Shown here piece after piece: positions 41,185 to 49,789 of a stretch of 64,000 bases of DNA. A program made the translations under genes and the position numbers. The notes beneath the pieces are model-generated. The model saw only the letters and a program-made list of their open reading frames with translations. It ran no database searches and was not told the DNA's origin. The stretch covers positions 372,001-436,000 of the forward strand of contig NZ_JAYGHP010000001.1 in NCBI RefSeq assembly GCF_034932065.1, given 5' to 3'. Every line of letters starts with the position of its first letter. The stretch's first letter is position 1. The stretch is from Crocosphaera sp. UHCC 0190 (GTDB lineage: Bacteria; Cyanobacteriota; Cyanobacteriia; Cyanobacteriales; Microcystaceae).

Positions 41185-42442
41185 AGCTAAAAACTTCTGG
41201 CGGCGATTTCTTCGTTATTGTCTGTTACTTCCCTGTTTTCTCATCTTATTAACAGCCTGTCAATTAACTATGCTTGAGCAGCAATCTATTCTCCAAGGAA
41301 GACTGTTAATTTGGCATCCCTTTCAAGGAGAAAATGGGATAATTTTTCAGAATCTCCTGGATGATTTTCAACAATTATACCCAGATGTTCAACTACTAAG
41401 TGAATACATTCCCCAAACTAAACTTTCTCAACAGTTTATCCAAAAATCAAGAGCAGGTTTAGGAGCAACTGTATTGATTGATTTTGCAGAACAGATTCCT
41501 AATATGACCAAAGCAGGTAGTATTCAACCTCTTACCACAAAAAACCTAGATTTATCAAAGTTTTTGCCTTCAATGGTGACACAAATTAGTTATCAGGACA
41601 AAATTTATGGCATTCCTCTAGTTTCTCAGATTCGTGCGCTGTGTTATAACCAAGCTAAGCTTAAAGCACTCCCTAGCACTGAGGATCAAACCCTAACTCA
41701 ACCGCCTTTTGGGTTAGAAGGGCTTCTAATACGAGCGCGAAAAGGCTATTCTGTTGGTATGGTTTCCACTTTTGAAGATACTTTTTGGGGTTTGAGTATT
41801 TTTGGGGGAAAATTCTTTGATGCTGATGGTTTAATCAAACCTGAATTAGAAGGATGGGGAAAGTGGCTAAAATGGCTCAAAAAAGCAGAAACACAGCCTA
41901 ATTTTATTTTGATTCGCAATCGAGATCTTCTACATGATGCTTTTGCTCAAGGTAAGTTAACTTACTATGTTTGTAATTCTAATGAAATCGGGGATTTAAA
42001 AACAACTTTAAAAAATGACTTACAGGTTATTCCCTTGCCTGGAGAACCCAATCATCGAGCGACTCCCTTACTCTATACTACGGTAATGATGGTTAATCGT
42101 AGTGCTAGTATTAATGAAACTGAATTGGCCTTACAATTGGCACAATTTATGACTAACCCTGAACAACAATTAAAAGCAATTACACAGTCTTTAACCTTTA
42201 TTCCCACGAACCATAAGGTCAGTATTAATCAACAGTTATTACCGATTGAAGCAATGTTACATCAGCAGTCGAAAACCGCCGTTGCCATTCCTACTGATTC
42301 TGTAGAAAATATTCTGGAAATCTTTGAACAAGGAGATATTTTGTATCAGAAAGCTATCGCGGGAGATCTCAGTCCATCTCAAGCTGTTAAGGAACTTACC
42401 TACAGAATTAAAACACAATTAAATTATCAAGAAAGGAAGTAA
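41150..42442 (+). CDS. Solute-binding lipoprotein (ABC family 1-like)
   Basis: 430 residues from ATG 41150 (GAGGAG about 8 bases upstream; the frame to 41090 is inside the previous gene). A lipobox LLTAC follows a long basic/hydrophobic leader (RRFLRYCLLLPCFLILLTAC). The fold is that of extracellular solute-binding family 1: GRLLIWHPFQGENGIIFQNLLDDFQQLYPDVQL, IYGIPLVSQIRALCYN, KWLKWLKKAETQPN and LAQFMTNPEQQLKAITQSLTFIPTN. No ABC permease or ATPase is adjacent; instead an MscS channel starts 2 bp downstream. Anchored in the periplasmic leaflet; ligand unknown. Confidence 0.85.
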   Translation: MDRFSQQLFIFKAKNFWRRFLRYCLLLPCFLILLTACQLTMLEQQSILQGRLLIWHPFQGENGIIFQNLLDDFQQLYPDVQLLSEYIPQTKLSQQFIQKSRAGLGATVLIDFAEQIPNMTKAGSIQPLTTKNLDLSKFLPSMVTQISYQDKIYGIPLVSQIRALCYNQAKLKALPSTEDQTLTQPPFGLEGLLIRARKGYSVGMVSTFEDTFWGLSIFGGKFFDADGLIKPELEGWGKWLKWLKKAETQPNFILIRNRDLLHDAFAQGKLTYYVCNSNEIGDLKTTLKNDLQVIPLPGEPNHRATPLLYTTVMMVNRSASINETELALQLAQFMTNPEQQLKAITQSLTFIPTNHKVSINQQLLPIEAMLHQQSKTAVAIPTDSVENILEIFEQGDILYQKAIAGDLSPSQAVKELTYRIKTQLNYQERK

Positions 42443-42444
42443 AG

Positions 42445-43770
42445 ATGTCTATTGGAGAACGTTTACCCTCCCCACAGGAAATAATGGGTAGACAACTGCT
42501 TTTTTTCGAGCGTTCTGATGTTCAAAATCAATTTTTTACCATCGCCTCCTGTGTAATAATTGGTTGGTTAATTTCTCGCAAAGTATGGAGTTATTTAAGA
42601 ATTAAGTTTCCTCAAGCAACAGATTTTAATTGGACTGATAAAAGACTTCCTTTAAAACAATATTTGGCGGCACTTTTGTCTAATCTTGATTTTCCTATTA
42701 TTAGTTTAGGTTTACTTAATCTAATTCAAACATTTTTTGTAATTCAAGATTGGAAAGAAGGACTTGTATTGGTCGCTATTCGCTTGATGTGGGTTTACTT
42801 TGTTTACCAATTTTGTTTGGTTTCTCTCTATGCAGTTTTCCCTTTAAATATCGTCAGACAATTTCACCGTCGTCTATTTGCTCCTTTATTAATTCTTTTT
42901 ATTTTAGGAACAATTATTAGTCTTTATAATGATTTCTCCCAACTTGCTCAAGTCTCTCTATTTAATTTATTTAATACACCTATTTCTTTAAAAATTATTT
43001 TTACTCTCATTGCTGGACTGTATTTTTGGGTTGTTATTATTACCCTAATGGAAAATTCATTACTTGATTTTGTTCGCTCTAAACCTCAATTAGATTTGGG
43101 ATCAGCCTCCGCTAGTTTATTATTAGCTCGCTATTTTCTTATTACATTAGGGATTGTTTTAATTTTAGGTTATATTGGGGTTAATGGGACAGCGATCGCT
43201 GCTGTTACTGGGGGTCTATCTGTTGGAATTGGTTTTGGTTTACAGCAGGTTGTTAGTAATTTTGTAAGTGGCATTTTATTGTTATTTGAAGGAGTATTAA
43301 AACCAGGAGATATTATTAGTGTTGGGGGACAAACCAGCGAAGTTAAAAGTCTGGGAATTCGAGCAACAACTGTCCGAATGTTAGGAGATAACTCTGAAAA
43401 AATTATTCCTAATCAAACATTTTTTACTACTGATGTAACCACTTATACAGGAAGCGATCGCCTCGTTTATTGTTCCGTGACTATTGGTGTTGGTTATGAT
43501 TCCAAATCTCAAGAAGTTATGGATCTTCTTTTACAAATTGCCAAGAATCATCCAAAAGTGCTAACAGAACCTTCTCCCTCAGCTTTTTTAATTGATTTTG
43601 GAGATTCAAGTATAAATTTTGAATTGAAATTTTGGCTCAATGATATTAATACCAGGAAGCGAGTTATTAGCGATATTAGCTGTGAGATTCTTACTCAATT
43701 TACTCAGCATAATATTGAAATTCCGTTCCCTCAAAGAGATATTAATATTCGCAATATAAGCGGTACATAG
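42445..43770 (+). CDS. MscS-family mechanosensitive channel
   Basis: 441 residues with about six membrane segments. The pore helix and beta domain have the classical sequence VTGGLSVGIGFGLQQVVSNFVSGILLLFEGVLKPGDIISVGGQTSEVKSLGIRATTVRMLGDNSEKIIPNQTFFTTDVTTYT. The C-terminal alpha/beta domain (VTIGVGYDS..., INFELKFWLND) is present. It opens on membrane tension to release osmolytes. The 2-bp gap after the solute-binding lipoprotein shows one operon, suggesting the lipoprotein senses a ligand that modifies channel opening; that is inference. Confidence 0.94.
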   Translation: MSIGERLPSPQEIMGRQLLFFERSDVQNQFFTIASCVIIGWLISRKVWSYLRIKFPQATDFNWTDKRLPLKQYLAALLSNLDFPIISLGLLNLIQTFFVIQDWKEGLVLVAIRLMWVYFVYQFCLVSLYAVFPLNIVRQFHRRLFAPLLILFILGTIISLYNDFSQLAQVSLFNLFNTPISLKIIFTLIAGLYFWVVIITLMENSLLDFVRSKPQLDLGSASASLLLARYFLITLGIVLILGYIGVNGTAIAAVTGGLSVGIGFGLQQVVSNFVSGILLLFEGVLKPGDIISVGGQTSEVKSLGIRATTVRMLGDNSEKIIPNQTFFTTDVTTYTGSDRLVYCSVTIGVGYDSKSQEVMDLLLQIAKNHPKVLTEPSPSAFLIDFGDSSINFELKFWLNDINTRKRVISDISCEILTQFTQHNIEIPFPQRDINIRNISGT

Positions 43771-43921
43771 TAGAGTTCTGAAGTATTAATTGATAATTTC
43801 GTTGACAATTAATAAATTTTGGTTAAGTTTTTGGCAATGGTGAAATTTGAGATAGGATAATAACAAATATAATGAACTTCCCCGTTGAAATATAACTACT
43901 CTCAATTGCCGTAAAAAAACA

Positions 43922-44269
43922 ATGAATAACAAAATTGCTGTAAATTTAATGCGTCTTCTTGCATTCTCTCTAATTATTTCAGGTTTTCATCTAATGCCTT
44001 CTCCAACGTTAGCCCAGATGGGGGATAATGATTCAGAAGAGTTTGTTGAGCAAGGCAACCAAGAAATGGAGCAAGACGTTGAAACCTTAGAAAATGAACA
44101 ATCTCAAGAACTAACGGAACAACAAAAAGAAGAAAAATTAGAGCAAGAGCTTAACATTCAACAGAGAAATCCTCAATCTCCTGAAATAGAAGATGTTCCC
44201 GCCCCAGGGGTAGGGGATAATGTCCCAACCCCACCACCTGACGGGGAAGCAGAAATTAAGATTCCCTAA
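43922..44269 (+). CDS. Exported, strongly acidic small protein
   Basis: 115 residues. Signal peptide about 1-32 (LMRLLAFSLIISGFHLMPSPTLAQ). The mature chain is rich in Glu and Gln (NQEMEQDVETLENEQSQELTEQQKEEKLEQELN) and ends in a Pro-rich tail (PAPGVGDNVPTPPPDGE). It is probably disordered or a coiled coil in the periplasm. No family recognised. It follows the MscS gene by 151 bp and converges with the glycine-rich repeat gene. Confidence 0.65.
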   Translation: MNNKIAVNLMRLLAFSLIISGFHLMPSPTLAQMGDNDSEEFVEQGNQEMEQDVETLENEQSQELTEQQKEEKLEQELNIQQRNPQSPEIEDVPAPGVGDNVPTPPPDGEAEIKIP

Positions 44270-44332
44270 TAACAAATGACAGGTAAAATTATACTTCTGA
44301 CTTGCTAAAACCCATTTAAAATGCCTTTTAGC

Positions 44333-45103
44333 TTAGGGAGCAGGTACCACACGATAGTAGACTCCGTTCGCACCGTAGGCAGGGCTGAACCAGGTTCCAT
44401 TACAATCATAAAAGCTTGTACTACCAGAAGGGGTGTAGACACATCCAGTCGGCAGAGTCGGATAAATCGCGCCCATCGCATAGGAACTCCCCGCAGCAAC
44501 TCCGGCCGCGTAAGCGTTTGCGCTGGCTGCATTACTATTGGCTTCACCCGCCGCTACTCCAACCGCCGCACCTACTGCCGCAGCACCGGCCGCAGCCCAA
44601 CCCCCGCAATTATAGCAACCCGAACCATAGCTGTTCACGACAGCAGGTGGGTGATAGGTTGAGTAGGCCCCACCATAATAAGTGTTTACCCCCCCATGAA
44701 CCGTTGTTCCATAGGCTCCAGTCCCACTCCAGGAACCGCCGCCACCTGATGCTGTGCCGCCGCGATAGCCCGTACCACTCCAAGAGCCATCGCCACCGGA
44801 TGCAGTGCCGCCTCGGAAACCTGTACCACTCCAAGAGCCATCGCCACCGGATGCAGTGCCACCTCGGAAACCTGTACCACTCCAAGAGCCATCGCCACCG
44901 GATGCAGTGCCACCTCGGAAACCCGTACCACTCCAGGAACCATCGCCCCCTGATACGCTACCACCTCGGTACCCTGTATGACTCCAGGAACCTCCGCCTC
45001 CGCCCCCATGAAACCAGGCTGAAGCGGGTTGAACATAGAAAGCAGTGAGTAAAAGGCTTGCAGAAGCAATAATTACGCTTTTTGTCATATTTAAAGTTTT
45101 CAT
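44333..45103 (-). CDS. Exported glycine-rich tandem-repeat protein
   Basis: 256 residues. Signal peptide about 1-29 (VIIASASLLLTAFYVQPASA). Residues about 36-128 are tandem 17-residue units, consensus GGDGSWSGTGFRGGTAS, from 51-bp DNA repeats. The C-terminal part has a Cys pair (GCYNCGGW), an Ala/Gly zipper (AAAGAAAVGAAVGVAAGE) and a cysteine-containing end (LPTGCVYTPSGSTSFYDCNGTWFSPAYGANGVYYRVV). I recall this family, next to DUF2092, mainly from proteobacteria. GC is far above the window average. It lies 16 bp after the DUF2092 gene, so they form an operon. Role unknown, probably cell surface. Confidence 0.85.
   Translation of the reverse strand: MKTLNMTKSVIIASASLLLTAFYVQPASAWFHGGGGGGSWSHTGYRGGSVSGGDGSWSGTGFRGGTASGGDGSWSGTGFRGGTASGGDGSWSGTGFRGGTASGGDGSWSGTGYRGGTASGGGGSWSGTGAYGTTVHGGVNTYYGGAYSTYHPPAVVNSYGSGCYNCGGWAAAGAAAVGAAVGVAAGEANSNAASANAYAAGVAAGSSYAMGAIYPTLPTGCVYTPSGSTSFYDCNGTWFSPAYGANGVYYRVVPAP
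44720..44998. repeat. 51-bp tandem repeats inside the glycine-rich gene
   Basis: About five to six units; the middle ones are nearly identical, while the outer ones have diverged (S-H-T, GGGG and AYG variants). High identity among central units points to recent expansion by slippage or recombination, so copy number may vary between strains. Confidence 0.85.
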
Positions 45104-45119
45104 GATCTGATTCTCCTAG

Positions 45120-45932
45120 CTAGGGCTTATCTGTCGGACTGGGGGAAGGTTTAGGTTCAGGACGGGCAAAGGGAATAGACGACGCGCCCTGAGTCTTTGA
45201 CGGGGCAAAAGTATCAGCCGCGATCGCACCGTTAAGTTGCCAGTCTTTAAACTCTACCTGATGACGTAGTCTTGAGGGATCATCTCGATAAACAGCGCGA
45301 ATCATGCGGGGCAGTTTATCATCCGCACCGATCCAAACCTGAGCAAATATCTTGTCGTTAACCAGTCCTATCATGTCGGTTTTTGTTCCCCCAATCACCT
45401 GAGATTGCCCGATGACGAACGCCATTTTTAACCCCTCGGCAATGTCTTTATAGGGATTTTCGACCACCACATCAGTGAAGGGGAAGTAAATTGCTGCGGA
45501 GTCGTAGGCCATCTTTAAAGCCGCATCAATGGTAGAGGGAGCCTCAGAGGTAGCGACGAGATTCTCTGCTGGAGAGTAGGCGGTTATACTCTTACCGTTG
45601 TAATAGAATTCGTTGGCTGGGCCATCCCCTGGGGTAATTACCCGTAATTTGTTGGGGCGTTCCAGGGTAACTTCGGAGATGGTTGTGTAAACTAGGGGCG
45701 GGCCAATGAGACTAGGACTTTCGTAAGTGGTAATGGATGTAAAGGTCATTGAACGGGCGGCAGCCAATGTCTCACTCATGGTCTTGAGGAGTTTGAGTGC
45801 CTGGGGTTCCAGCATCTGATCAGCACTAGGCGCAGTTTCTGGTTTGGTTTGTGCCGTTGTTTGTTGCACAATTCCCAGTAAAGTTAAACTGGCTAAGGAT
45901 AATAGGAAACCTTTTTTCAAAGAAATCTTCAT
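45120..45932 (-). CDS. DUF2092 exported protein
   Basis: 270 residues with a signal peptide of about 27 residues (FLLSLASLTLLGIVQQTTAQ). Family blocks: ALKLLKTMSETLAAARSMTFTSITTYE, LERPNKLRVITPGDGPANEFYYNGKSITAYSPAENLVAT, and LPRMIRAVYRDDPSRLRHQVEFKDWQLN. The fold resembles lipoprotein-carrier (LolA/LolB-like) beta sheets that bind lipids. A Pro-rich tail (PEPKPSPSPTDKP) ends the protein. The gene leads an operon with the glycine-rich protein. Its GC and proteobacterial distribution suggest lateral acquisition. Located in the periplasm. Confidence 0.9.
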   Translation of the reverse strand: MKISLKKGFLLSLASLTLLGIVQQTTAQTKPETAPSADQMLEPQALKLLKTMSETLAAARSMTFTSITTYESPSLIGPPLVYTTISEVTLERPNKLRVITPGDGPANEFYYNGKSITAYSPAENLVATSEAPSTIDAALKMAYDSAAIYFPFTDVVVENPYKDIAEGLKMAFVIGQSQVIGGTKTDMIGLVNDKIFAQVWIGADDKLPRMIRAVYRDDPSRLRHQVEFKDWQLNGAIAADTFAPSKTQGASSIPFARPEPKPSPSPTDKP

Positions 45933-46181
45933 TTAAGATGATAATTGTTTTAAGTGAGCAATGACTTATAAAAAGTAGAAAGACAAAATTTTGACTGCTT
46001 AGGGTAACGAAGCAATCTTAACCACTCCAAACTAGCACAAAAAAGCTAATTTAGCGACTTTTATAAAGAAAAATAAAGTTGAGTTTGGCCATTGATTAAG
46101 CGTTGACTTTTACTGTAAGCTTTTATCTTGTTTAAACTCATCTCAAAATTGTTATTATTAAATCTTAGGAAAATCATCCCC

Positions 46182-47828
46182 ATGTTCAAATCTAAACTCT
46201 CTTTATTCTTTTTAGGATTTTTCTTGACTTGTCTAACCTCAATACCTGTAAAAGCTGCCGAAAAATTATTTTTATCTTACGGGTCGTTGATGTTTTCTTT
46301 AAGGGTAGACTCTTTAGAAACTTTTGCAAAAACTGGCACAATTAATGAAGATTTAGGATTTTACTTAAACCTAGTCAGTCCAGAACAACAAGCAGAATTT
46401 CGCACAGCACTAACCAAAAAAGTAGAGGTTGATCCTGTACTGGTTTCCCGTTTTTTTAATAGTAAAATGGGAGAGTCTATCTTAACTCGCACTGGTAAAG
46501 GTGTCACAATTGAAGGGGGAGTTAATGGGGGATATGCTTTGCGGGGTGCGATAGTTCAAGCAGCATTTGATCCTGAAGGATTAACCTTACTAAATGTGCT
46601 TAAAAAATACCCTACTAATCTTCAGCTTCAAGGAGAATTAATTCAAGGAGTTTCGGAAGAACTTGAACAGTTAATCTTGGCGACCAAAACTCTTGTGACC
46701 AAGCTGGAAGAATGGACTGCCGAAGAAGCTACAACTGATAAACCTGTTGATTATGCTACCTTAAAAGACATCAGAAAACCTGGTAATTATGAGGTTAAAA
46801 AAATAGTATGGAATTTAACCGATAAAAGCCGTAATCGAAGCTTTTATGTTGATGTCTATATCCCCCAAAATTTGCCAGAAGGAAAAACCCCTGTTTTGGT
46901 ATTTTCCCACGGCTTATCTTCTCGGCCTGAAGATTATAGTGAAGGACTTAAACATCTAGCCTCCTATGGCTATTTAGTGGCTGCTCCTCAACATCCTGGC
47001 AGTGACACTATTTACTTACAGGAGATGTTTGAAGGATATCATCGAGACATATTTGATCTCAATGATTTTATTAACCGTCCTAAAGATATTAGCTTTGTCA
47101 TTGATGAATTACAACGGCGCAATAATTCTGAGTTTCAAGGTAAATTAGATCTAGAAAATGTGGGAATGGCAGGTCATTCTTTTGGCGGTTATACAGCTTT
47201 GGCGATTTCAGGAGCAACCATTGATTTTGAGAATTTAGACAAAAATTGCAATCGTCTTTATAGTGGCATCAATATCTCTAATTTATTAGAATGTAGAGCC
47301 TTAGAATTGCCTCGTCAAGAGTACAATTTTCGAGACAATCGAGTTAAGGCTGTTTTAGCAGCAAACCCTGTTAATCGCAGTATTTTTGGACAAAAAGGCC
47401 TCAGTAAAATTGCCATTCCTATTGTATTATTATCAGGCAGTGATGATCCCGCTACCCCTCCAGCTTTAAACCAGGCTTCATCTTTTACTTGGTTAACGAC
47501 ACCTAATAAATATTGGGGATTAATTGAAGGGCAAGCTCATGTTAATTTTACCAAACTTGATGGACAAATCAAACAGACAATTGATTCCGTTGCTCAATTA
47601 AGCTTACCGAGTCAAAATTTAATTAGTAGTTATGTTAATGGGATTTCAACGGCTTTTTTTGAAGTTTATATCGGCAAAAATGAAACTTTTCGTCCTTATC
47701 TTCAGTCTTCCTATGCTCAATATCTTAGTCAAGATGAGACATTTAAGTTAGATTTTATTACAGGAAATTCATCAAATAAATTAGAGGCCGAAATTGAGCA
47801 ATATAAAATTGAGGAATTTCAATTTTAG
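46182..47828 (+). CDS. DUF1400-containing alpha/beta hydrolase, exported
   Basis: 548 residues from ATG 46182 (TAGGA about 11 bases upstream; an earlier in-frame start at 46128 adds 18 residues). Signal peptide about 1-26 (KLSLFFLGFFLTCLTSIPVKA). Residues about 27-150 are the cyanobacterial DUF1400 domain (LFLSYGSLMFSLRVDSLETFAKTGTINEDLGFYL). The hydrolase has VLVFSHGLSSRPEDY (oxyanion), the nucleophile elbow GHSFGGYTAL, an Asp in LLSGSDDPATP, and a His in GQAHVNF. It is related to platelet-activating-factor acetylhydrolase-like lipases. Substrate unknown; probably periplasmic. Divergent from DUF2092. Confidence 0.88.
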   Translation: MFKSKLSLFFLGFFLTCLTSIPVKAAEKLFLSYGSLMFSLRVDSLETFAKTGTINEDLGFYLNLVSPEQQAEFRTALTKKVEVDPVLVSRFFNSKMGESILTRTGKGVTIEGGVNGGYALRGAIVQAAFDPEGLTLLNVLKKYPTNLQLQGELIQGVSEELEQLILATKTLVTKLEEWTAEEATTDKPVDYATLKDIRKPGNYEVKKIVWNLTDKSRNRSFYVDVYIPQNLPEGKTPVLVFSHGLSSRPEDYSEGLKHLASYGYLVAAPQHPGSDTIYLQEMFEGYHRDIFDLNDFINRPKDISFVIDELQRRNNSEFQGKLDLENVGMAGHSFGGYTALAISGATIDFENLDKNCNRLYSGINISNLLECRALELPRQEYNFRDNRVKAVLAANPVNRSIFGQKGLSKIAIPIVLLSGSDDPATPPALNQASSFTWLTTPNKYWGLIEGQAHVNFTKLDGQIKQTIDSVAQLSLPSQNLISSYVNGISTAFFEVYIGKNETFRPYLQSSYAQYLSQDETFKLDFITGNSSNKLEAEIEQYKIEEFQF

Positions 47829-47891
47829 AATTGAGGTGTTAAACTCAATTTAACTAGGACTTACGCAACGCCTCTAAAAATTATGTTTTTT

Positions 47892-47919
47892 GTAGGGGTA
47901 ATTCATGAATTACTCCCAC
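47892..47919. repeat. 28-nt palindrome, diverged copy
   Basis: GTAGGGGTAATTCA is followed by TGAATTACTCCCAC; the core AATTCATGAATT is perfect, and the outer arm has a C/T change plus an end mismatch. It sits between the hydrolase and the Sua5-like gene. Confidence 0.75.
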
Positions 47920-47950
47920 AGAATTTTTGATCATTATTTGTTGATTATCT

Positions 47951-48550
47951 ATGCCAAAAGTATCTCAATCTGAATTAATTCAAGGGGCCATCAAAGGAAA
48001 AGTCGTTAGTTTTCCCACAGATACCGTCCCTGCATTAGCTGCTTTACCTGAACATTCTTCTCTCATCTTTGCTACTAAAAAACGTCCCCCAGATAAACCG
48101 TTAATTCTCATGGGTGCATCCCCTCAAAATCTCTGGAAATATGTGACAGGAAACCCACAAGAATTAGAAATTTGGCAACAGATTGCCCAAATATATTGGC
48201 CGGGGCCATTAACCCTTGTTTTACCCGCTTCTGATCTCGTTCCTAAAGGGATGAATCCCAGTGATCCTACTACTATTGGAGTGCGAATTCCTAACAATAG
48301 GATAGCCCAAAATATACTAGGGCAAACGGGATGTTTAGCCACCACCAGTGCTAACTTATCAGGGGAACCACCCCTCGAAAATATGGGGGAAATTACGGTA
48401 AGATTTCCTGATGTTTTAGTCTTAAATGAAGCTGAGTTAAAGAATCAGGAAAAATACGGTAGTGGATTACCTTCAACTGTGGCAAAATGGAGCAATAGGG
48501 GATGGGAAATCTTACGCCAAGGAAGCGTAAAACTTGAAGGTAATGAGTAA
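47951..48550 (+). CDS. Sua5/YciO/YrdC-family protein (threonylcarbamoyl-AMP synthase)
   Basis: 199 residues. Pattern: GAIKGKVVSFPTDTVPALAALPEH, FATKKRPPDKPLILMGASP (K-R...K nucleotide site), YWPGPLTLVLPASD, TIGVRIPNN and CLATTSANLSGEPPLENMGE. These match L-threonylcarbamoyladenylate synthase (TsaC/Sua5 short form), which makes the intermediate for t6A37 in ANN-decoding tRNAs. The C-terminal Sua5 domain is absent, as in the bacterial short form. The stop overlaps the next gene's start (TAATG at 48548-48552), indicating coupling to the kinase-like gene. Confidence 0.87.
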   Translation: MPKVSQSELIQGAIKGKVVSFPTDTVPALAALPEHSSLIFATKKRPPDKPLILMGASPQNLWKYVTGNPQELEIWQQIAQIYWPGPLTLVLPASDLVPKGMNPSDPTTIGVRIPNNRIAQNILGQTGCLATTSANLSGEPPLENMGEITVRFPDVLVLNEAELKNQEKYGSGLPSTVAKWSNRGWEILRQGSVKLEGNE

Positions 48551-49344
48551 TGAATGAAATGGAAACTTTAAAAAAAGAATTAGAAGAAACCAAACTTGCT
48601 TATCAAATGATGGCCCAAATTAGTCAATTTAAAAGCGGATTTTTAGCGAAAACTGCCCATGAATTGCGATCGCCTTTGAGTAGTTTAATGGGATTACAGC
48701 AATTAATTTTAGCAGATCTTTGTGAAAATCCCGAAGAAGAGCGAGAATTTATTGAACAAGGATATCAGGCAGCCCAAAAATTAATCGAAATTATTGATAG
48801 CATCGTTACAATTTCTAAACTTGATTATGGGACAATTCCTCTAAAGATAGAAACGGTTTCTTTAAACAAGATTTTAAATCAAGTCCATCAATTAACTCAG
48901 CTTCAAGCAACAAATTATAGCTTAAAAATAGAGATTAAAATCTCTGAAATAGATATTTATATCAAGGCAGATAAAAGCCGTTTTATCCAAGGATTAACTG
49001 CTTTAGTTGATACAGCTATTAGTCTCACCAAAAGGGGAACTATAAACATATCAACCCAATTAAATCAATTAGAAAGTATGGTTAATATTGTGATAGATAT
49101 TCCCTGTTCTATTAAAGATTGGCAAGAAGAAAAACAAGGTTTAGAACTGTCACAAACAAACTTAAATTTAGTGAAGCAATGGAGTCATAACCTAGAAATG
49201 TCCCCAGCCATGAAATTTTTACTTTCCCAAACCCTATTAGAGAAAATGGGAGGACAATTAATACTCTTAGATATTTCCCCTGAAAATCAACCAGATACCC
49301 TTACAAGGGTAAAGTGTCGAATTCCTTGGGAAGAGCATCAATAG
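48550..49344 (+). CDS. Histidine-kinase-like protein with degenerate ATP-binding domain
   Basis: 264 residues. A short coil is followed by a HisKA domain with FLAKTAHELRSPLSSLMGL (H37 phospho-acceptor) and IIDSIVTISKLDYG. The HATPase region is degraded: where an N-box should read N...N there is GLTALVDTAISLTKRGTI, the G1 DxGxG is replaced (VIDIPCSIKDW), and G2 is unclear. It likely cannot bind ATP in the usual way and may be a phospho-acceptor or a dimerising partner. No sensor or membrane domain. It overlaps the Sua5-like gene by one base, and its 3' end overlaps the opposite-strand GNAT gene by 44 bp. Confidence 0.8.
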   Translation: MNEMETLKKELEETKLAYQMMAQISQFKSGFLAKTAHELRSPLSSLMGLQQLILADLCENPEEEREFIEQGYQAAQKLIEIIDSIVTISKLDYGTIPLKIETVSLNKILNQVHQLTQLQATNYSLKIEIKISEIDIYIKADKSRFIQGLTALVDTAISLTKRGTINISTQLNQLESMVNIVIDIPCSIKDWQEEKQGLELSQTNLNLVKQWSHNLEMSPAMKFLLSQTLLEKMGGQLILLDISPENQPDTLTRVKCRIPWEEHQ

Positions 49345-49789
49345 AACCATTTCCTAAGGAGATTGTACTCATTTCATAGGAATTTTGTAACACCATTGTT
49401 GTTGATTGATTCTCCTGAAATCCAATTCGTTCATAGAATTCTTGTTGATAGGTTGTCATTAAATAAACCCGTTCAACTCGACTCATTAAAGGGTGACTTA
49501 AAGCGGTTTCTACTAACTTGCGGCCTAATCCTAAACCTTGATAGTTTTTATCAATAACTACATCCCAAATTGTCCCACGATAAACCCCATCAGAAATACC
49601 TCGACAAAAGCCAATCATTGTTTCTCCATCCCAAACTGTCACCACCGGATTACTATTAGTAATAGCCATTTCTAAGTCTTCAATTGTTCTTTCCCTTGCC
49701 CAAAATGCTGCTTGATTAAATAAAGTCTGAAGTTGGCAAAAATCAACCTTTGATTTTTGGAGCGAAAACTGAATATGACGACAATCCAT
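49301..49789 (-). CDS. GNAT-family N-acetyltransferase
   Basis: 162 residues. The acetyl-CoA motif A is QGLGLGRKLVETAL (Q84-x-x-G-x-G89), preceded by the strand TIWDVVIDKNY and followed by VYLMTTYQQEFYERIGF. The order and spacing match cyanobacterial and plastid GNATs (NSI/SNAT-like group), which acetylate proteins or arylalkylamines. The specific substrate is not deducible. The C-terminal 15 codons overlap the end of the histidine-kinase-like gene on the other strand. Confidence 0.87.
   Translation of the reverse strand: MDCRHIQFSLQKSKVDFCQLQTLFNQAAFWARERTIEDLEMAITNSNPVVTVWDGETMIGFCRGISDGVYRGTIWDVVIDKNYQGLGLGRKLVETALSHPLMSRVERVYLMTTYQQEFYERIGFQENQSTTMVLQNSYEMSTISLGNGSIDALPKEFDTLPL

Noticed and set aside
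44720..44998. Possible CRISPR-like array
   Set aside because: The repeats are contiguous 51-bp coding units in frame, with no spacers.
44416..45048. 210-codon plus-strand ORF opposite the glycine-rich gene
   Set aside because: It is an antisense artefact of the GC-rich 51-bp repeats, with His/Arg/Ser-rich nonsense composition and no ribosome site; the minus-strand gene has a signal peptide and known neighbours.
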